From Snodgrassella sp945267035 (GTDB lineage: Bacteria > Pseudomonadota > Gammaproteobacteria > Burkholderiales > Neisseriaceae), in contig NZ_JAFNPF010000002.1 of the NCBI RefSeq assembly GCF_026535915.1, positions 36,047 to 100,046 on the forward strand: 64,000 nt of DNA, in the 5' to 3' direction. The notes beneath the pieces are model-generated. The model searched no databases, had not been told where the DNA came from, and was given only the letters and a program-made list of their open reading frames with translations. A program made the position numbers and the translations under genes. Below are positions 27,820 to 37,380 of this stretch, one piece after another (the stretch's first letter is position 1; each line of letters starts with the position of its first letter).

Positions 27820-28875
27820 TCAAGCTTGTTGGCGCATCTGAGCTGCTTGTGCCAATAAGGCCAGCATAGCTTCAGTTTCTTCCCAGCCAATACAAGCGTC
27901 GGTGATGCTTTGTCCGTACTTTTCCGGTTTATCCTGTCTGCCTTCTGCTAAATTACTTTCAACCATCACCCCCATAATATGCTGTTCACCAGCCTGAATC
28001 TGAGCGGCAATATCCTTTGCCACAGTCATTTGCTGGCGGTAGTCTTTATGGCTATTGGCATGGCTGCAATCGATCATCAGGAAGGGCGTAACCTGATTAT
28101 TCTGTAATTGCTCAACTGCTGCTGAAACATGCTCATGGCTGTAATTCGGTTCTTTACCACCGCGCAAAATAATATGACAATCAGGATTGCCGCTGGTGCG
28201 GACAATGGCTGAATGTCCTGCTTTGGTTACCGACAAAAAATGATGTGGATGACTGGCCGCACCGATAGCATCAATGGCAATCTTCAAATTGCCATCTGTT
28301 CCGTTTTTAAAACCCACCGGACAGCTTAAACCCGAAGCAAGTTCACGGTGAACCTGACTTTCAGTTGTGCGTGCCCCAATCGCTCCCCATGAGATCAAAT
28401 CAGCAAAATATTGGGGCGTGATCATATCCAGAAACTCAGTGGCGGCGGGCATGCCCATATTGTTCAGTTCCAGCAATAATTTGCGCGCCAAACGCAGCCC
28501 GTGATTAATGTCGTATGAACCATTTAAATAAGGGTCGTTGATTAAGCCCTTCCAGCCAACTGTGGTGCGCGGTTTTTCAAAATATACCCGCATCACAATG
28601 AGGAGCTCTTTGCTGTATTTTTGACGCAATACATTTAATTTTTGAGCATATTCTACTGCGGCATTCGAATCATGAATGGAACATGGTCCAATAATCACCA
28701 GTAAGCGCTTGTCACGACCATGGACCAATTCGGCTATGGCCTGACGAGTATCATGCACCACTTCGGAAGCCTGTTCCGTAATCGGTAGTTCGTACAAATG
28801 AGCTATTGGCGGCAGCAGTTCTTTGATTTCGTTTATTCTAACGTCGTCTGTTTGACGCGATACTGCGTGATTCAT
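27820..28875 (-). CDS. aroG: 3-deoxy-7-phosphoheptulonate synthase
   Basis: A 351-residue type I-alpha DAHP synthase, the first step of the shikimate pathway: phosphoenolpyruvate plus erythrose 4-phosphate. Motifs: IGPCSIHD near residue 60, FEKPRTTVGWKGLINDP near 94, GARTTESQVHRELASG near 165, and the metal-site DCSHANSHKD near 268. Length and N-terminus match the feedback-regulated E. coli type. Which aromatic amino acid inhibits it cannot be read safely. AGGAAAG lies just before the ATG. It is divergent from queF. Confidence 0.95.
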   Translation of the reverse strand: MNHAVSRQTDDVRINEIKELLPPIAHLYELPITEQASEVVHDTRQAIAELVHGRDKRLLVIIGPCSIHDSNAAVEYAQKLNVLRQKYSKELLIVMRVYFEKPRTTVGWKGLINDPYLNGSYDINHGLRLARKLLLELNNMGMPAATEFLDMITPQYFADLISWGAIGARTTESQVHRELASGLSCPVGFKNGTDGNLKIAIDAIGAASHPHHFLSVTKAGHSAIVRTSGNPDCHIILRGGKEPNYSHEHVSAAVEQLQNNQVTPFLMIDCSHANSHKDYRQQMTVAKDIAAQIQAGEQHIMGVMVESNLAEGRQDKPEKYGQSITDACIGWEETEAMLALLAQAAQMRQQA

Positions 28876-29105
28876 ATTCTTTCCTGTTTAATGCTTTATT
28901 CTGATAATATGGTTAGCAGCCTATAATGAAAGCCTTTAAAAAGCAAGGATTAAACTTTTTAAGAGCAATAAAATTGCTTAATATCTCACAATATAGCTAT
29001 AAAATTACAAAATAAACTATTAATTAAATTGTTGTTGATATTTTATGTCAATAATAACCATTTTGTTGTGCATTGAGCACTATTATAGTGGTCAAAATAG
29101 TCATT

Positions 29106-29133
29106 TTGAGTCTGTCAGACTTTCGGGTACAAT
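29106..29133 (+). promoter_or_regulatory. Promoter of queF
   Basis: TTGAGT at 29106-29111 and TACAAT at 29128-29133, with a 16-base spacer. The predicted start of transcription (about 29140) falls right at the 5' side of the riboswitch. Confidence 0.5.
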
Positions 29134-29142
29134 CTGCCTCCC

Positions 29143-29177
29143 TGTGGTTCGCAAACCTCCCACATTAAAAAACTAGG
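29143..29177 (+). promoter_or_regulatory. preQ1-I riboswitch
   Basis: A 35-base H-type pseudoknot aptamer. Stem P1 is TGTGG / CCACA, the loop carries TTCGCAAACC, the A-rich linker is TTAAAAAACTA, and the 3' GG is available to pair with loop CC. This matches the preQ1-I class. The 3' end (CTAGG) overlaps the ribosome site AGGA of queF, 11 bases before its ATG. Ligand binding should therefore block translation of queF, and possibly of the downstream transporter. The class call is from pattern recognition. Confidence 0.85.
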
Positions 29178-29188
29178 AAATCAAATCT

Positions 29189-29659
29189 ATGCGTGCAAAG
29201 AATAATCTGGGCACGGTTAGCCAGTTGGGTAATCAGCATACTGTCTATCACAGTGATTATACTCCTGAGCTGCTGGAAGCCTTTGATAATCAACATCCTG
29301 ATAACGATTATTTCGTTAAATTTATTTGTCCTGAATTTACCAGCTTATGCCCGAAAACCGGTCAACCGGATTTCGCTACCATTTATATTAACTATTTACC
29401 TCATCTGAAAATGGTTGAAAGTAAATCGTTGAAGCTGTATTTGTTCAGTTTTCGCAATCATGGCGATTTTCATGAAGATTGTGTCAACATCATCATGAAA
29501 GATCTCATTGCATTAATGCAGCCGAAATATATTGAAGTCTATGGGGAGTTTACCCCCCGTGGCGGCATTGCCATTCATCCGTATGCCAATTATGGCTGGG
29601 CTGATAGCCAATATGCTGAAATGGCAAAGCAACGGTTATTGAATTTTCAATTGAAATAA
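29189..29659 (+). CDS. queF: NADPH-dependent preQ0 reductase QueF
   Basis: A 156-residue unimodular QueF, which reduces 7-cyano-7-deazaguanine (preQ0) to preQ1 for queuosine synthesis. The active-site Cys is C54 in FTSLCPKTGQPD. The substrate-binding motif VESKSLKLYL (Glu about residue 77) and the SFRNHGDFHED and PRGGIAIHPY stretches follow. The start codon sits 11 bases after the riboswitch-embedded ribosome site. A yhhQ-type gene follows about 110 bases later in the same direction. Other queuosine genes (queC, D, E, tgt, queA) are not in the window. Confidence 0.96.
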   Translation: MRAKNNLGTVSQLGNQHTVYHSDYTPELLEAFDNQHPDNDYFVKFICPEFTSLCPKTGQPDFATIYINYLPHLKMVESKSLKLYLFSFRNHGDFHEDCVNIIMKDLIALMQPKYIEVYGEFTPRGGIAIHPYANYGWADSQYAEMAKQRLLNFQLK

Positions 29660-29768
29660 TTCCCAAAATATTACCGAATTTTTGACAGATTAAATGTCCG
29701 CTGCCCGTCATATTTTGATGGCTTTTGCAGCTGGTTTGATCTTGTTCATCATTCAACAGGATAAAATT

Positions 29769-30455
29769 ATGTATGAATTTTCCTCAGCCCAGCGTCTTAA
29801 AGCTTTGCGCTGGCTCACCTTTTGGCACATGCTGGTGATCGTAACCAGTAATTATTTAGTACAGTTTCCCTTTACCATCTACGGTCTGCATAATACGTGG
29901 GGCGCATTCACCTTTCCATTTATCTTTTTGACCACCGATCTAACTGTCCGTATTTTCGGTGCCCGATTAGCTCGGCAGATTATTTTCTGGGTCATGCTTC
30001 CTTCCCTTTTCTTCTCCTATGTCATCTCTGTGCTGTGGCAGGATGGGCACTGGATGGGTTGGCATGCTTTGGGTAATTTTGATCTTTTTGTCGCCAGAAT
30101 TGCTCTGGCCAGTTTTGCTGCCTACGTGGTGGGTCAACTGATGGATATCATGGTTTTCAACCGGCTGCGCCGCAGCAAACACTGGTGGCTGGCGCCCAGT
30201 GCTTCAGCGATATTTGGTAGTGCCATGGATACGCTCGTGTTTTTTGCCGTGGCTTTCTATCATTCGCCCGATGCATTTATGGCGGAAAATTGGTTACAAA
30301 TATCTCTTACCGATTATGGTTTTAAAATCACCATAGCCGCCCTGTTCTTTTTGCCAACTTACGGCATTGTGCTGCAGTATCTATTACGCCGGTTAACCAC
30401 CTTGTCGCAAAATGAGCCAGCATGCCATAAGCGGGAAGTTTTGAATGTGGATTAA
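29769..30455 (+). CDS. yhhQ: Queuosine precursor transporter YhhQ
   Basis: A six-TM membrane protein of the YhhQ/QPTR family, which imports preQ0/preQ1. Family residues are plain: SNYLVQFPFTIYGLHNTWG, TTDLTVRIFGARLAR, DIMVFNRLRR and the KHWWLAP stretch. I start at ATG 29769 (228 residues): CAGGA lies just upstream, and MYEFSSAQRLKALRWL aligns with the start of E. coli YhhQ. An in-frame ATG at 29694 would add 25 residues with no support. It follows queF and may share its riboswitch-controlled transcript. A hairpin with a GGCC stem at 30478-30502 lies after the stop. Confidence 0.92.
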   Translation: MYEFSSAQRLKALRWLTFWHMLVIVTSNYLVQFPFTIYGLHNTWGAFTFPFIFLTTDLTVRIFGARLARQIIFWVMLPSLFFSYVISVLWQDGHWMGWHALGNFDLFVARIALASFAAYVVGQLMDIMVFNRLRRSKHWWLAPSASAIFGSAMDTLVFFAVAFYHSPDAFMAENWLQISLTDYGFKITIAALFFLPTYGIVLQYLLRRLTTLSQNEPACHKREVLNVD

Positions 30456-30477
30456 TCTCCACCAACTATTGCATCAA

Positions 30478-30502
30478 TCAGGCCGCCCATATTGCGGCCT
30501 GA
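30478..30502 (+). terminator. GC-rich hairpin after yhhQ
   Basis: A nine-bp stem (TCAGGCCGC / GCGGCCTGA) with a seven-base loop just after the gene. There is no clear T run, so termination is uncertain. Confidence 0.4.
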
Positions 30503-30565
30503 AGGCTATATAAGACTCTGTTATAATATGTGCCTGTTTTTAAATATCTGGCTGAAGAGAACAAT

Positions 30566-31670
30566 ATGGAAGCGGAGCGCATTAATCAGTTAAATAATAT
30601 TCTGGACGACATGCAGAGCCGGAATGATGATTTACGGAGGTATCTTTGACTACGCTGGCAAAAAAGATCGTTTGGAAGAAGTAATCGGGCTATCTGAAGA
30701 CCCGGAATTGTGGAACGATCCTAAAAAAGCACAGGAAGTAGGAAAAGAACGCAAAGTACTTGAAGGAATTGTCCTGACTCTGGATCACTTGCATAATGGC
30801 ATAGAAGACAGTCGTATGCTGTTGGAGATGGCTGTTGATGAAAATGATGCCGATAGTTTTGCTGCAGTAGAAACCGATATTCATACACTACAAGAAGAGT
30901 TGGCTGGGCTGGAATTCAAACGAATGTTCAATCAGCCGGCCGATGTGAATAACTGTTTTATCGATATTGTGGCTGGGGCAGGCGGCACCGAAGCAGAAGA
31001 TTGGGCTGGCATGTTACTGCGAATGTATATCCGCTATGCTGAGCGCAAAGGCTTTAAAGTAGAAGTGCTGGAGGAAGACGAAGGTGAGATTGCCGGTGTC
31101 AATCGTGCAACCATTAAATTAGATGGAGAGTATGCATATGGTTTATTGCGTACCGAAACCGGTATCCATCGTTTAGTTCGTTATTCTCCTTTTGATTCCA
31201 ACAATAAACGTCATACCTCGTTTGCTTCAGTTTTTGTCTATCCAGAAGTAGATGACAGTTTTGAAGTTGAAATTAATCCTGCTGATTTACGCGTGGATAC
31301 CTATCGCGCTTCCGGAGCAGGGGGTCAGCATATTAATAAAACGGATTCAGCCGTACGCATCACTCATGAACCCACAGGTATCGTTGTGCAGTGTCAAAAT
31401 GACCGTTCACAGCATCGTAATCGAGAAGAAGCGATGAATATGCTGAAAGCGAAATTATTTGAACTGGAAATGCGTCGGCGTAATGAAGAGAAACAAAATC
31501 TTGAAGCCAACAAAGATGACGTGGGCTGGGGACATCAAATCCGTTCTTATGTCTTCGACTCTTCCCGAATAAAAGATTTACGCACCGGCTATGAAGTCGG
31601 GAACATCAAAGCAGTCATGGATGGTGATCTGGATGGTTTCATTGAAGCCAGCTTAAAACAGGGCGTCTAA
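30566..31670 (+). CDS. prfB: Peptide chain release factor 2 (programmed +1 frameshift)
   Basis: RF2, which ends translation at UGA and UAA. The frame opens at ATG 30566 with 27 codons, then meets an in-frame TGA at 30647-30649. The slip site is CTT TGA C, preceded by GGAGG at 30636-30640, three bases before the slippery CTT. This is the classical autoregulatory RF2 frameshift, so the coding sequence is join(30566..30646,30648..31670). The ATG at 30624 in the second frame is not the true start. The anticodon-like SPF motif (RYSPFDSNN) and the GGQ motif (YRASGAGGQHINKTDS) are intact. Length is normal for RF2. Confidence 0.97.
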
Positions 31671-31684
31671 TGACCTATGACTAT

Positions 31685-31713
31685 AAGGCTGTTGGAATGA
31701 TTCCGACAGCCTT
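31685..31713 (+). terminator. Intrinsic terminator of prfB
   Basis: A 13-bp stem (AAGGCTGTTGGAA / TTCCGACAGCCTT, one wobble) with a three-base loop and a following T-rich tail. Confidence 0.8.
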
Positions 31714-31715
31714 AT

Positions 31716-32626
31716 TTCTTATCTAAAATCTTTTCCATAGCGTGAATAAACAATTAAAAGCCTGGTATGAAAATACCTCTGGACAAATGAATGATTGAAT
31801 CATCGTGTCCTCTATAATAAATTTCATGATCGTCAGATTTAAATATTTTATATGATCATAACCAATCAATAGACTAGACGAATTCGGAAATATTAAAAAA
31901 GTAATCACAACTTTTTTCTCAAAATAGTGCATCCGTGAGATAAGATTAGCATTGAGGAGTGGCTAAAAAAACTGGAGATAGCAATCACGGTAATATGCCA
32001 AAGATCATTATGTCTTTGAGATGGTGCTTAAACACACTTAGTCTATTTTGCTAAACAAATATTAAAGCATCTTGAGGAATTTGCCGTCGATATAGCGTCA
32101 GGGCAATGCAGCTTCGGCGCAGTCACTAAGATCAAATTAATTCCAATATATTAATCCCATGATAATCAATCAAATTAAACCCCATGCTTGAACCAGACAA
32201 GTTATCGCTATAGCAGATTGATATTAAAAAAATGGCTTCAAGGCCGTGTTTAAAAAAAGATTGATCAGAGCTGGAGCCAAAATAAATAATGAATTATTAT
32301 TTGGTTAGCCGATTGATTAAATATCAATAATTGTATTTATTAAATTAAAAAAAAGAATCAAAAATAGATAATCTGCATCAATAAGAACTAGGATTTATCA
32401 TGTAAAGCAACATGCCCAAATTTTAAATAAAAAAGTCAGTTAAATAAATAATAATAAAAAAATCGTGCAAGCCTAAAACAGCGGAGGTAATATACCTTAC
32501 CCAGCAAAATGATCGTCATGCTACAGCGGATCATACGCTTAAAACGGAAACATCAATAATTCAGTAAATGTTAGTGCCCAGTACTAATAATATTTTGTTT
32601 TTTACTGTTCTGGAAATAAATTCAAC
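31716..32626. other. Gene-free A+T-rich spacer before purB
   Basis: About 0.9 kb with no supported frame. A 69-codon minus-strand frame at 31723-31932 has no ribosome site and overlaps the prfB terminator tail. No RNA gene was recognised. Confidence 0.4.
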
Positions 32627-33997
32627 ATGATAAATCCTTTATTAGCCTTATCTCCTCTAGATGGACGTTATGCACAGGCTGTTGCCGATCTTCGCCCGAT
32701 TTTCTCTGAATATGGTTTGATGCATGCACGAGTAACCGTAGAGCTGGGTTGGCTGAAAGCACTGGCTGCAGAACCTGCCATCAGCGAAGTACCCCCGTTC
32801 AGCTCAGCAACCATACAACAAATCGATCAAGTCATCGCCAACTTTTCCCCAGAAGATGCAGAAGCAATTAAGGCCATTGAAGCAACCACCAATCATGATG
32901 TTAAAGCCATTGAATACTGGTTGAAACAGCGTTTGGCTCGGGTGCCAGAGGTGATGGCGGTCAGCGAATTTATTCATTTTGCCTGTACCAGTGAAGACAT
33001 CAACAATTTATCTCATGCATTGATGCTAAAACAAGCACGCGATGAAGTGTTGTTACCCAAATTAAATCAGTTAATAACCGAATTACGTGAGCTGGCACAT
33101 ACCCATGCGACTTTGCCAATGATGTGTCGCACCCATGGACAGCCTGCTACGCCCAGCACTTTAGGTAAAGAGATTGCTAATGTGCTTGCACGTTTGCAAC
33201 GACAAATGCATTTGCTCGAACAACAACAATTTTTGGGCAAAATTAATGGCGCAGTGGGCAATTACAATGCTCATTTAGTTGCCTATCCTGCGGTAGACTG
33301 GGAAGGACTTTGCCGTCGGTTTGTTGAATATAATTTGGGCTTAACGTTCAACCCTTACACAATCCAGATCGAACCTCATGACTATATGGCTGAATTTTTC
33401 CAAAACATCAGTCGAATTAATACCATCCTGATTGATTTTAATAGAGATATCTGGGGCTATATTTCAATTGGTTACTTCAAGCAGAAAGTGAAAGCCGGCG
33501 AAGTCGGTTCTTCAACCATGCCACATAAAGTTAACCCAATAGACTTTGAAAATTCCGAGGGTAATTTAGGCATGGCCAATGCGGTGTTGGGATTTTTGGC
33601 AGAAAAATTGCCTATATCACGCTGGCAGCGTGATTTAACCGACAGTACTGTCCTGCGTAATATGGGTGTTGGCTTCGGCTACACATTACTGGGACTAACC
33701 GCGCATTTGCGTGGTTTACATAAACTGGAAATCAATACTGATGCTTTTGCCAATGATTTGGAAACAACGTGGGAATTGCTGGCAGAACCTATCCAGACCG
33801 TCATGCGTCGCTATGGTATTCCCAATCCATATGAACAATTGAAAGAACTTACCCGTGGCAAGCAAGTCATCACGCCAGCAAGCTTACAGGCATTTATTCA
33901 GCAATTAACCATTCCAGATGAGGCCAAAGCGCAGCTACTAGCCTTAACCCCCGCACTATACCTCGGCAAAGCGCAGGAATTGGCACAGCGCATCTGA
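32627..33997 (+). CDS. purB: Adenylosuccinate lyase
   Basis: A 456-residue PurB, which splits SAICAR to AICAR and adenylosuccinate to AMP, both releasing fumarate. The N-terminus LSPLDGRYA is typical of the E. coli-type subfamily. The catalytic loop SSTMPHKVNP lies near residue 297, and the TSEDINNLSH and TRTHGQPA-like (CRTHGQPATP) motifs are present. The gene is monocistronic. A stem-loop terminator follows. Confidence 0.97.
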   Translation: MINPLLALSPLDGRYAQAVADLRPIFSEYGLMHARVTVELGWLKALAAEPAISEVPPFSSATIQQIDQVIANFSPEDAEAIKAIEATTNHDVKAIEYWLKQRLARVPEVMAVSEFIHFACTSEDINNLSHALMLKQARDEVLLPKLNQLITELRELAHTHATLPMMCRTHGQPATPSTLGKEIANVLARLQRQMHLLEQQQFLGKINGAVGNYNAHLVAYPAVDWEGLCRRFVEYNLGLTFNPYTIQIEPHDYMAEFFQNISRINTILIDFNRDIWGYISIGYFKQKVKAGEVGSSTMPHKVNPIDFENSEGNLGMANAVLGFLAEKLPISRWQRDLTDSTVLRNMGVGFGYTLLGLTAHLRGLHKLEINTDAFANDLETTWELLAEPIQTVMRRYGIPNPYEQLKELTRGKQVITPASLQAFIQQLTIPDEAKAQLLALTPALYLGKAQELAQRI

Positions 33998-34049
33998 AGT
34001 ATCACTGCAAAGTTGGGCGACAGACTTGCCGCCATACGCACAACATGGT

Positions 34050-34080
34050 CTGCTGCAATCCAGGATTGCAGCAGTTTTGT
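34050..34080 (+). terminator. Intrinsic terminator of purB
   Basis: Self-complementary arms CTGCTGCAATCC / GGATTGCAGCAG, with at most a few unpaired bases at the tip, followed by TTTT. Confidence 0.8.
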
Positions 34081-34392
34081 AATTGATTTAAAAAATACGA
34101 CTAACCACTCATCCAAAATAATCGATAGGATTGGTTTGCCTGAATAGGTTGCCATTGACACTCACCGATCATATTTAAGCGACACAACAGAATCTAAGTC
34201 GTTATTACCGCCGAAACGACAACCAATCTCAGCAGAATTATCTGTCAAAATGCGAGATTGAACATTGGTACCCGAATAAAAAAAACCACATAAAAATGTA
34301 AATTATTATAAATAATGTTATAATAACTAGTGTGACAATTTGTCAGATGTCATTTGCGCAAGTCTATAAATAGTTTATTTAAAGGAGTAATA

Positions 34393-34590
34393 ATGAAAAA
34401 GAGTCTATTAATCACAGCGTTGGTAGCCAGTTTTTTTACTTTAAGCGGATGTGCCAGTGATGACTATGGTCATGTTTCAAGAAGTGGAGTTGGTTACAAC
34501 ATAAAATGTTCCGACGGATCGCTTGTGGGCAGATCAGGTCGCTGTGCCAATGATCCTGCGGGATCAAGCTTGACTATTGAGGTGCAATAA
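34393..34590 (+). CDS. Small lipoprotein, unknown
   Basis: A 65-residue predicted lipoprotein. I start at ATG 34393 because AAGGAG lies eight bases upstream and it opens a signal peptide (MKKSLLITALVASFFTLSGC, lipobox LSGC); the in-frame ATG at 34354 would spoil it. The mature 45 residues contain two further Cys (KCSDGS and RCANDP), probably one disulfide. Small entericidin-like or surface lipoproteins of this type are common. No family is assigned. A strong TATAAT-like region lies about 70 bases upstream. Confidence 0.7.
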   Translation: MKKSLLITALVASFFTLSGCASDDYGHVSRSGVGYNIKCSDGSLVGRSGRCANDPAGSSLTIEVQ

Positions 34591-35122
34591 CGCTCAGTGA
34601 TAGCTAGCAATCATTAAAGAAGATGCTTAGACAGATAAAACTACTTGCTGTGATTGGGTGTTATTCAGCGATAATGCAACAAACAATCATGGCAAAGTAG
34701 TTCAGTTTTTTACATTGAATCATTTTTATTTTGAAAATCTTGATTCACAGAATAAAAATCCTTTTGTAGATTAAATTGATAATAGCCAATAAATGACAAA
34801 TAAATATTGTGTTGGCAACAAGCAGAAAATAAAAGCGTTATTTCAATGCTGGTGTAAGTAAATACATTCAGTTGGGCGTAGCAAAATGTGGTGATATTTT
34901 CTTTTATCCATGGTTAGCTACCAGCGTGGCTAGTGGTGAAGAAAATAAATATTTGCCAGTTATCCCCAGCGGAAAGATCAGTTTATGTTAACCAGAGAAT
35001 GATTATTTTGTGTATATCTACGCATTATAGATTTCAAATACTGAGCAAAATTAGTTAAGCATAAAGAATATCTATAGGAAAAAAATAAGGCTCAGAATGT
35101 TTTTATTCTTTATGATAGCTGA
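34591..35122. other. Gene-free spacer
   Basis: About 530 bases with no supported gene, RNA or terminator. Confidence 0.4.
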
Positions 35123-35506
35123 TCATAATGAATAATTGGACAGCTCAATTAAATTATCATCTGGATCGCGGATATAAACAGACTTAATTTCTCCATTTGC
35201 CCCGCTTCTGCTGATCGGTCCCATTTCAATAGCCACCTGCTTTTGCTGTAATGTGGTCAGCACTTCATCCAAAGGTTGTTCCACAATAAAACATAAATCC
35301 GCTGAACCCGGTGTTGGATGCTGTGCTTTGGGTGCAAACTCGTGTCCTAGTTGATGTAAATTAATTTTCATGTGGCCAAAATGTAATGCCGTGCGGTTTT
35401 CCGCGAACGTAACGATGTCCATACCCAAAACATCAGCATAAAAGCGACATGAAACCTGAATATCCTTAACGGTTAATACCAAATGATCTAATGTTTTAAC
35501 CTGCAT
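35123..35506 (-). CDS. VOC family (glyoxalase-fold) protein
   Basis: A 127-residue protein with two beta-alpha-beta-beta-beta modules of the vicinal oxygen chelate fold. The first His (LDHLVLTV, residue 7), the middle His (NLHQLG) and the C-terminal Glu in DPDDNLIELSNY would form the metal site. The family includes glyoxalase I, fosfomycin-resistance and dioxygenase-type enzymes. It resembles small uncharacterised VOC proteins near virulence genes more than glyoxalase I. The reaction is unknown. Confidence 0.85.
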   Translation of the reverse strand: MQVKTLDHLVLTVKDIQVSCRFYADVLGMDIVTFAENRTALHFGHMKINLHQLGHEFAPKAQHPTPGSADLCFIVEQPLDEVLTTLQQKQVAIEMGPISRSGANGEIKSVYIRDPDDNLIELSNYSL

Positions 35507-35990
35507 TTTTTCTCCTTAAAAGTGTGCACTGATCGCCTAAAAATCATCTTTTTATCTATTATGTTCAGGAAACAGATAAAGAAGTCATCAATTATGCAAA
35601 ACATAATCAAATAATCCTTTGATCAAGCAAAATTTAATTGAAAATGACGGATTTTGTAGTATGAAGACATATTGAAAATGATTGACGCTATTTAATTCGT
35701 TTTCAGCTTAATTTAAGGAGTAACCAATCAAATTGATTGATATTGGATATGTCTAAAACCAAATTAAAATAACCTTACCATATTGTATTCAGGCGAGATT
35801 ACCCTACTGGAAAATAATGACTTTTTAATTAAGACCAATAAGTTAGCTTGAAAAATGGCATTCTCAATCCGCAGGTGCATCATTACTGCCATCAAAATTG
35901 ATCATTATATGGATCAAACAAAGAGTTTACTGATAAGTTATTTAGACGAATATCATACAATTATATTGCTAAAGTGGATTTTTCTTAATT
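35507..35990. other. Gene-free spacer
   Basis: About 480 bases upstream of the VOC gene and downstream of the hisD terminator, with no coding or RNA feature seen. Confidence 0.4.
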
Positions 35991-36000
35991 AAAAGATAAA

Positions 36001-36031
36001 AAAACCACCAACCTGCATCGGTGGTGGTTTT
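36001..36031 (-). terminator. Terminator of the hisG-hisD operon
   Basis: Ten-bp stem (AAAACCACCA / TGGTGGTTTT) with an 11-base loop. The A run at 35991-36000 gives T on the minus strand. Confidence 0.8.
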
Positions 36032-36044
36032 GCTTCATAAAAAA

Positions 36045-37334
36045 TTATTCTGAGCGCAATTCTGCAGCACGTGCATGCGCAGTTAAGCCCTCGCCATGGG
36101 CAAGAATACTGGCAATCTGGCCTAATTTTTGTGCACCCTGAGCAGAAACCTGAATCAAACTACTGCGTTTTTGAAAGTCATATACCCCTAGTGGTGAAGC
36201 AAAGCGGGCTGTGCGACTGGTTGGCAATACATGGTTTGGACCGGCACAATAGTCGCCCAAACTTTCACTGGTATAAGCCCCCATAAAAATGGCTCCGGCA
36301 TGACGGATTTTACTTTGCCATAAGTGCGGTTGCTGCACCGATAATTCCAAATGTTCAGGTGCCAGTGAATTGGCAATCTGACAGGCCTCTTCCAGATCTT
36401 GCACTAAAATAATCGCTCCACGATTGCTGAGTGAGGCTTCAATGATGGCTCGGCGTGGCATTTCTGCCAGCAAGGCTTGCATTTGAGCTTGCACTTCACT
36501 GGCGTAAGCGGCATCAGTACAAATTAAAATAGCTTGGGCGATTTCATCATGTTCAGCCTGACTGAATAAGTCCATTGCAACCCATTTGGCTGGGGTGGAA
36601 CCGTCAGCAATGATCAATATTTCGCTGGGGCCAGCAACCATATCAATACCGACCACCCCGAATACCCGTCTTTTGGCGGCAGCGACATAGGCATTACCTG
36701 GTCCGGTAATTTTATCCACAGGTGCAATCGTGTCAGTTCCATATGCCAGTGCTGCAATGGCTTGAGCACCGCCAATAGTAAAGATTTGCGACACACCGGC
36801 CACATAAGCCGCGGCCAGAACGATATCGTTGCGCTCACCATGGGGCATCGGGACAACCATGATGATTTCCGCCACCCCTGCCACATGTGCCGGAATGGCA
36901 TTCATCATCACCGAGCTAGGATAAGCCGCCTTGCCTCCAGGAACATAAATACCGACTCGATCCAGCGCGGTAATTTGTTGCCCAAGCAAAGTGCCATGGT
37001 CATCGATGTAATGCCAGGATTGCTGTTTCTGATGTTGATGATAGTCTCTGATCCGCGCTGCGGCTTGTTCTAATGCCATCTGCACAGGAGCAGGGAGGCG
37101 ATTAAAAGCCGCAGCCAGATCAGCTTGAGTCAGCATCAAATCAGCCATAGACTGAGCCTGAGTGTGATCAAATCGATTGGTATATTCGATCACTGCCTCA
37201 TCTTTGCGTTGCTGTACATCAGCACAAATCGCCGCAACGATGGCATCCACTTGTGGATCCTGCGCTGTTTCAAACGCTTGTAAGGCTTTCAGCTGTTCCT
37301 GAAAATCGGCGTCTTGGCTGCTAATATATTTCAT
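36045..37334 (-). CDS. hisD: Histidinol dehydrogenase
   Basis: A 429-residue HisD, catalysing the last two steps of histidine synthesis (histidinol to histidinal to histidine) with NAD and zinc. Landmarks are VPGGKAAYPSSVLM-like (VPGGKAAYPSSVMM), GGAQAIAALAYGT, TGPGNAYVAAAKR, SQAEHDE (zinc/active site) and NHVLPT near the end. I start at the ATG ending at 37334 (MKYISSQDADF), as in related HisD proteins; seven further codons upstream from a TTG have no support. It is third in the minus-strand operon hisG-NYN-hisD, 26 bases after the NYN gene. Confidence 0.95.
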   Translation of the reverse strand: MKYISSQDADFQEQLKALQAFETAQDPQVDAIVAAICADVQQRKDEAVIEYTNRFDHTQAQSMADLMLTQADLAAAFNRLPAPVQMALEQAAARIRDYHQHQKQQSWHYIDDHGTLLGQQITALDRVGIYVPGGKAAYPSSVMMNAIPAHVAGVAEIIMVVPMPHGERNDIVLAAAYVAGVSQIFTIGGAQAIAALAYGTDTIAPVDKITGPGNAYVAAAKRRVFGVVGIDMVAGPSEILIIADGSTPAKWVAMDLFSQAEHDEIAQAILICTDAAYASEVQAQMQALLAEMPRRAIIEASLSNRGAIILVQDLEEACQIANSLAPEHLELSVQQPHLWQSKIRHAGAIFMGAYTSESLGDYCAGPNHVLPTSRTARFASPLGVYDFQKRSSLIQVSAQGAQKLGQIASILAHGEGLTAHARAAELRSE

Positions 37335-37380
37335 ACTGTTGTACAGCAAGTGCAAGCACTACACTGCCCAAAAAGTTAAA

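Noticed and set aside
36712..36720. An isolated DnaA box inside hisD
   Set aside because: Single box within a coding gene; background level, not an origin.
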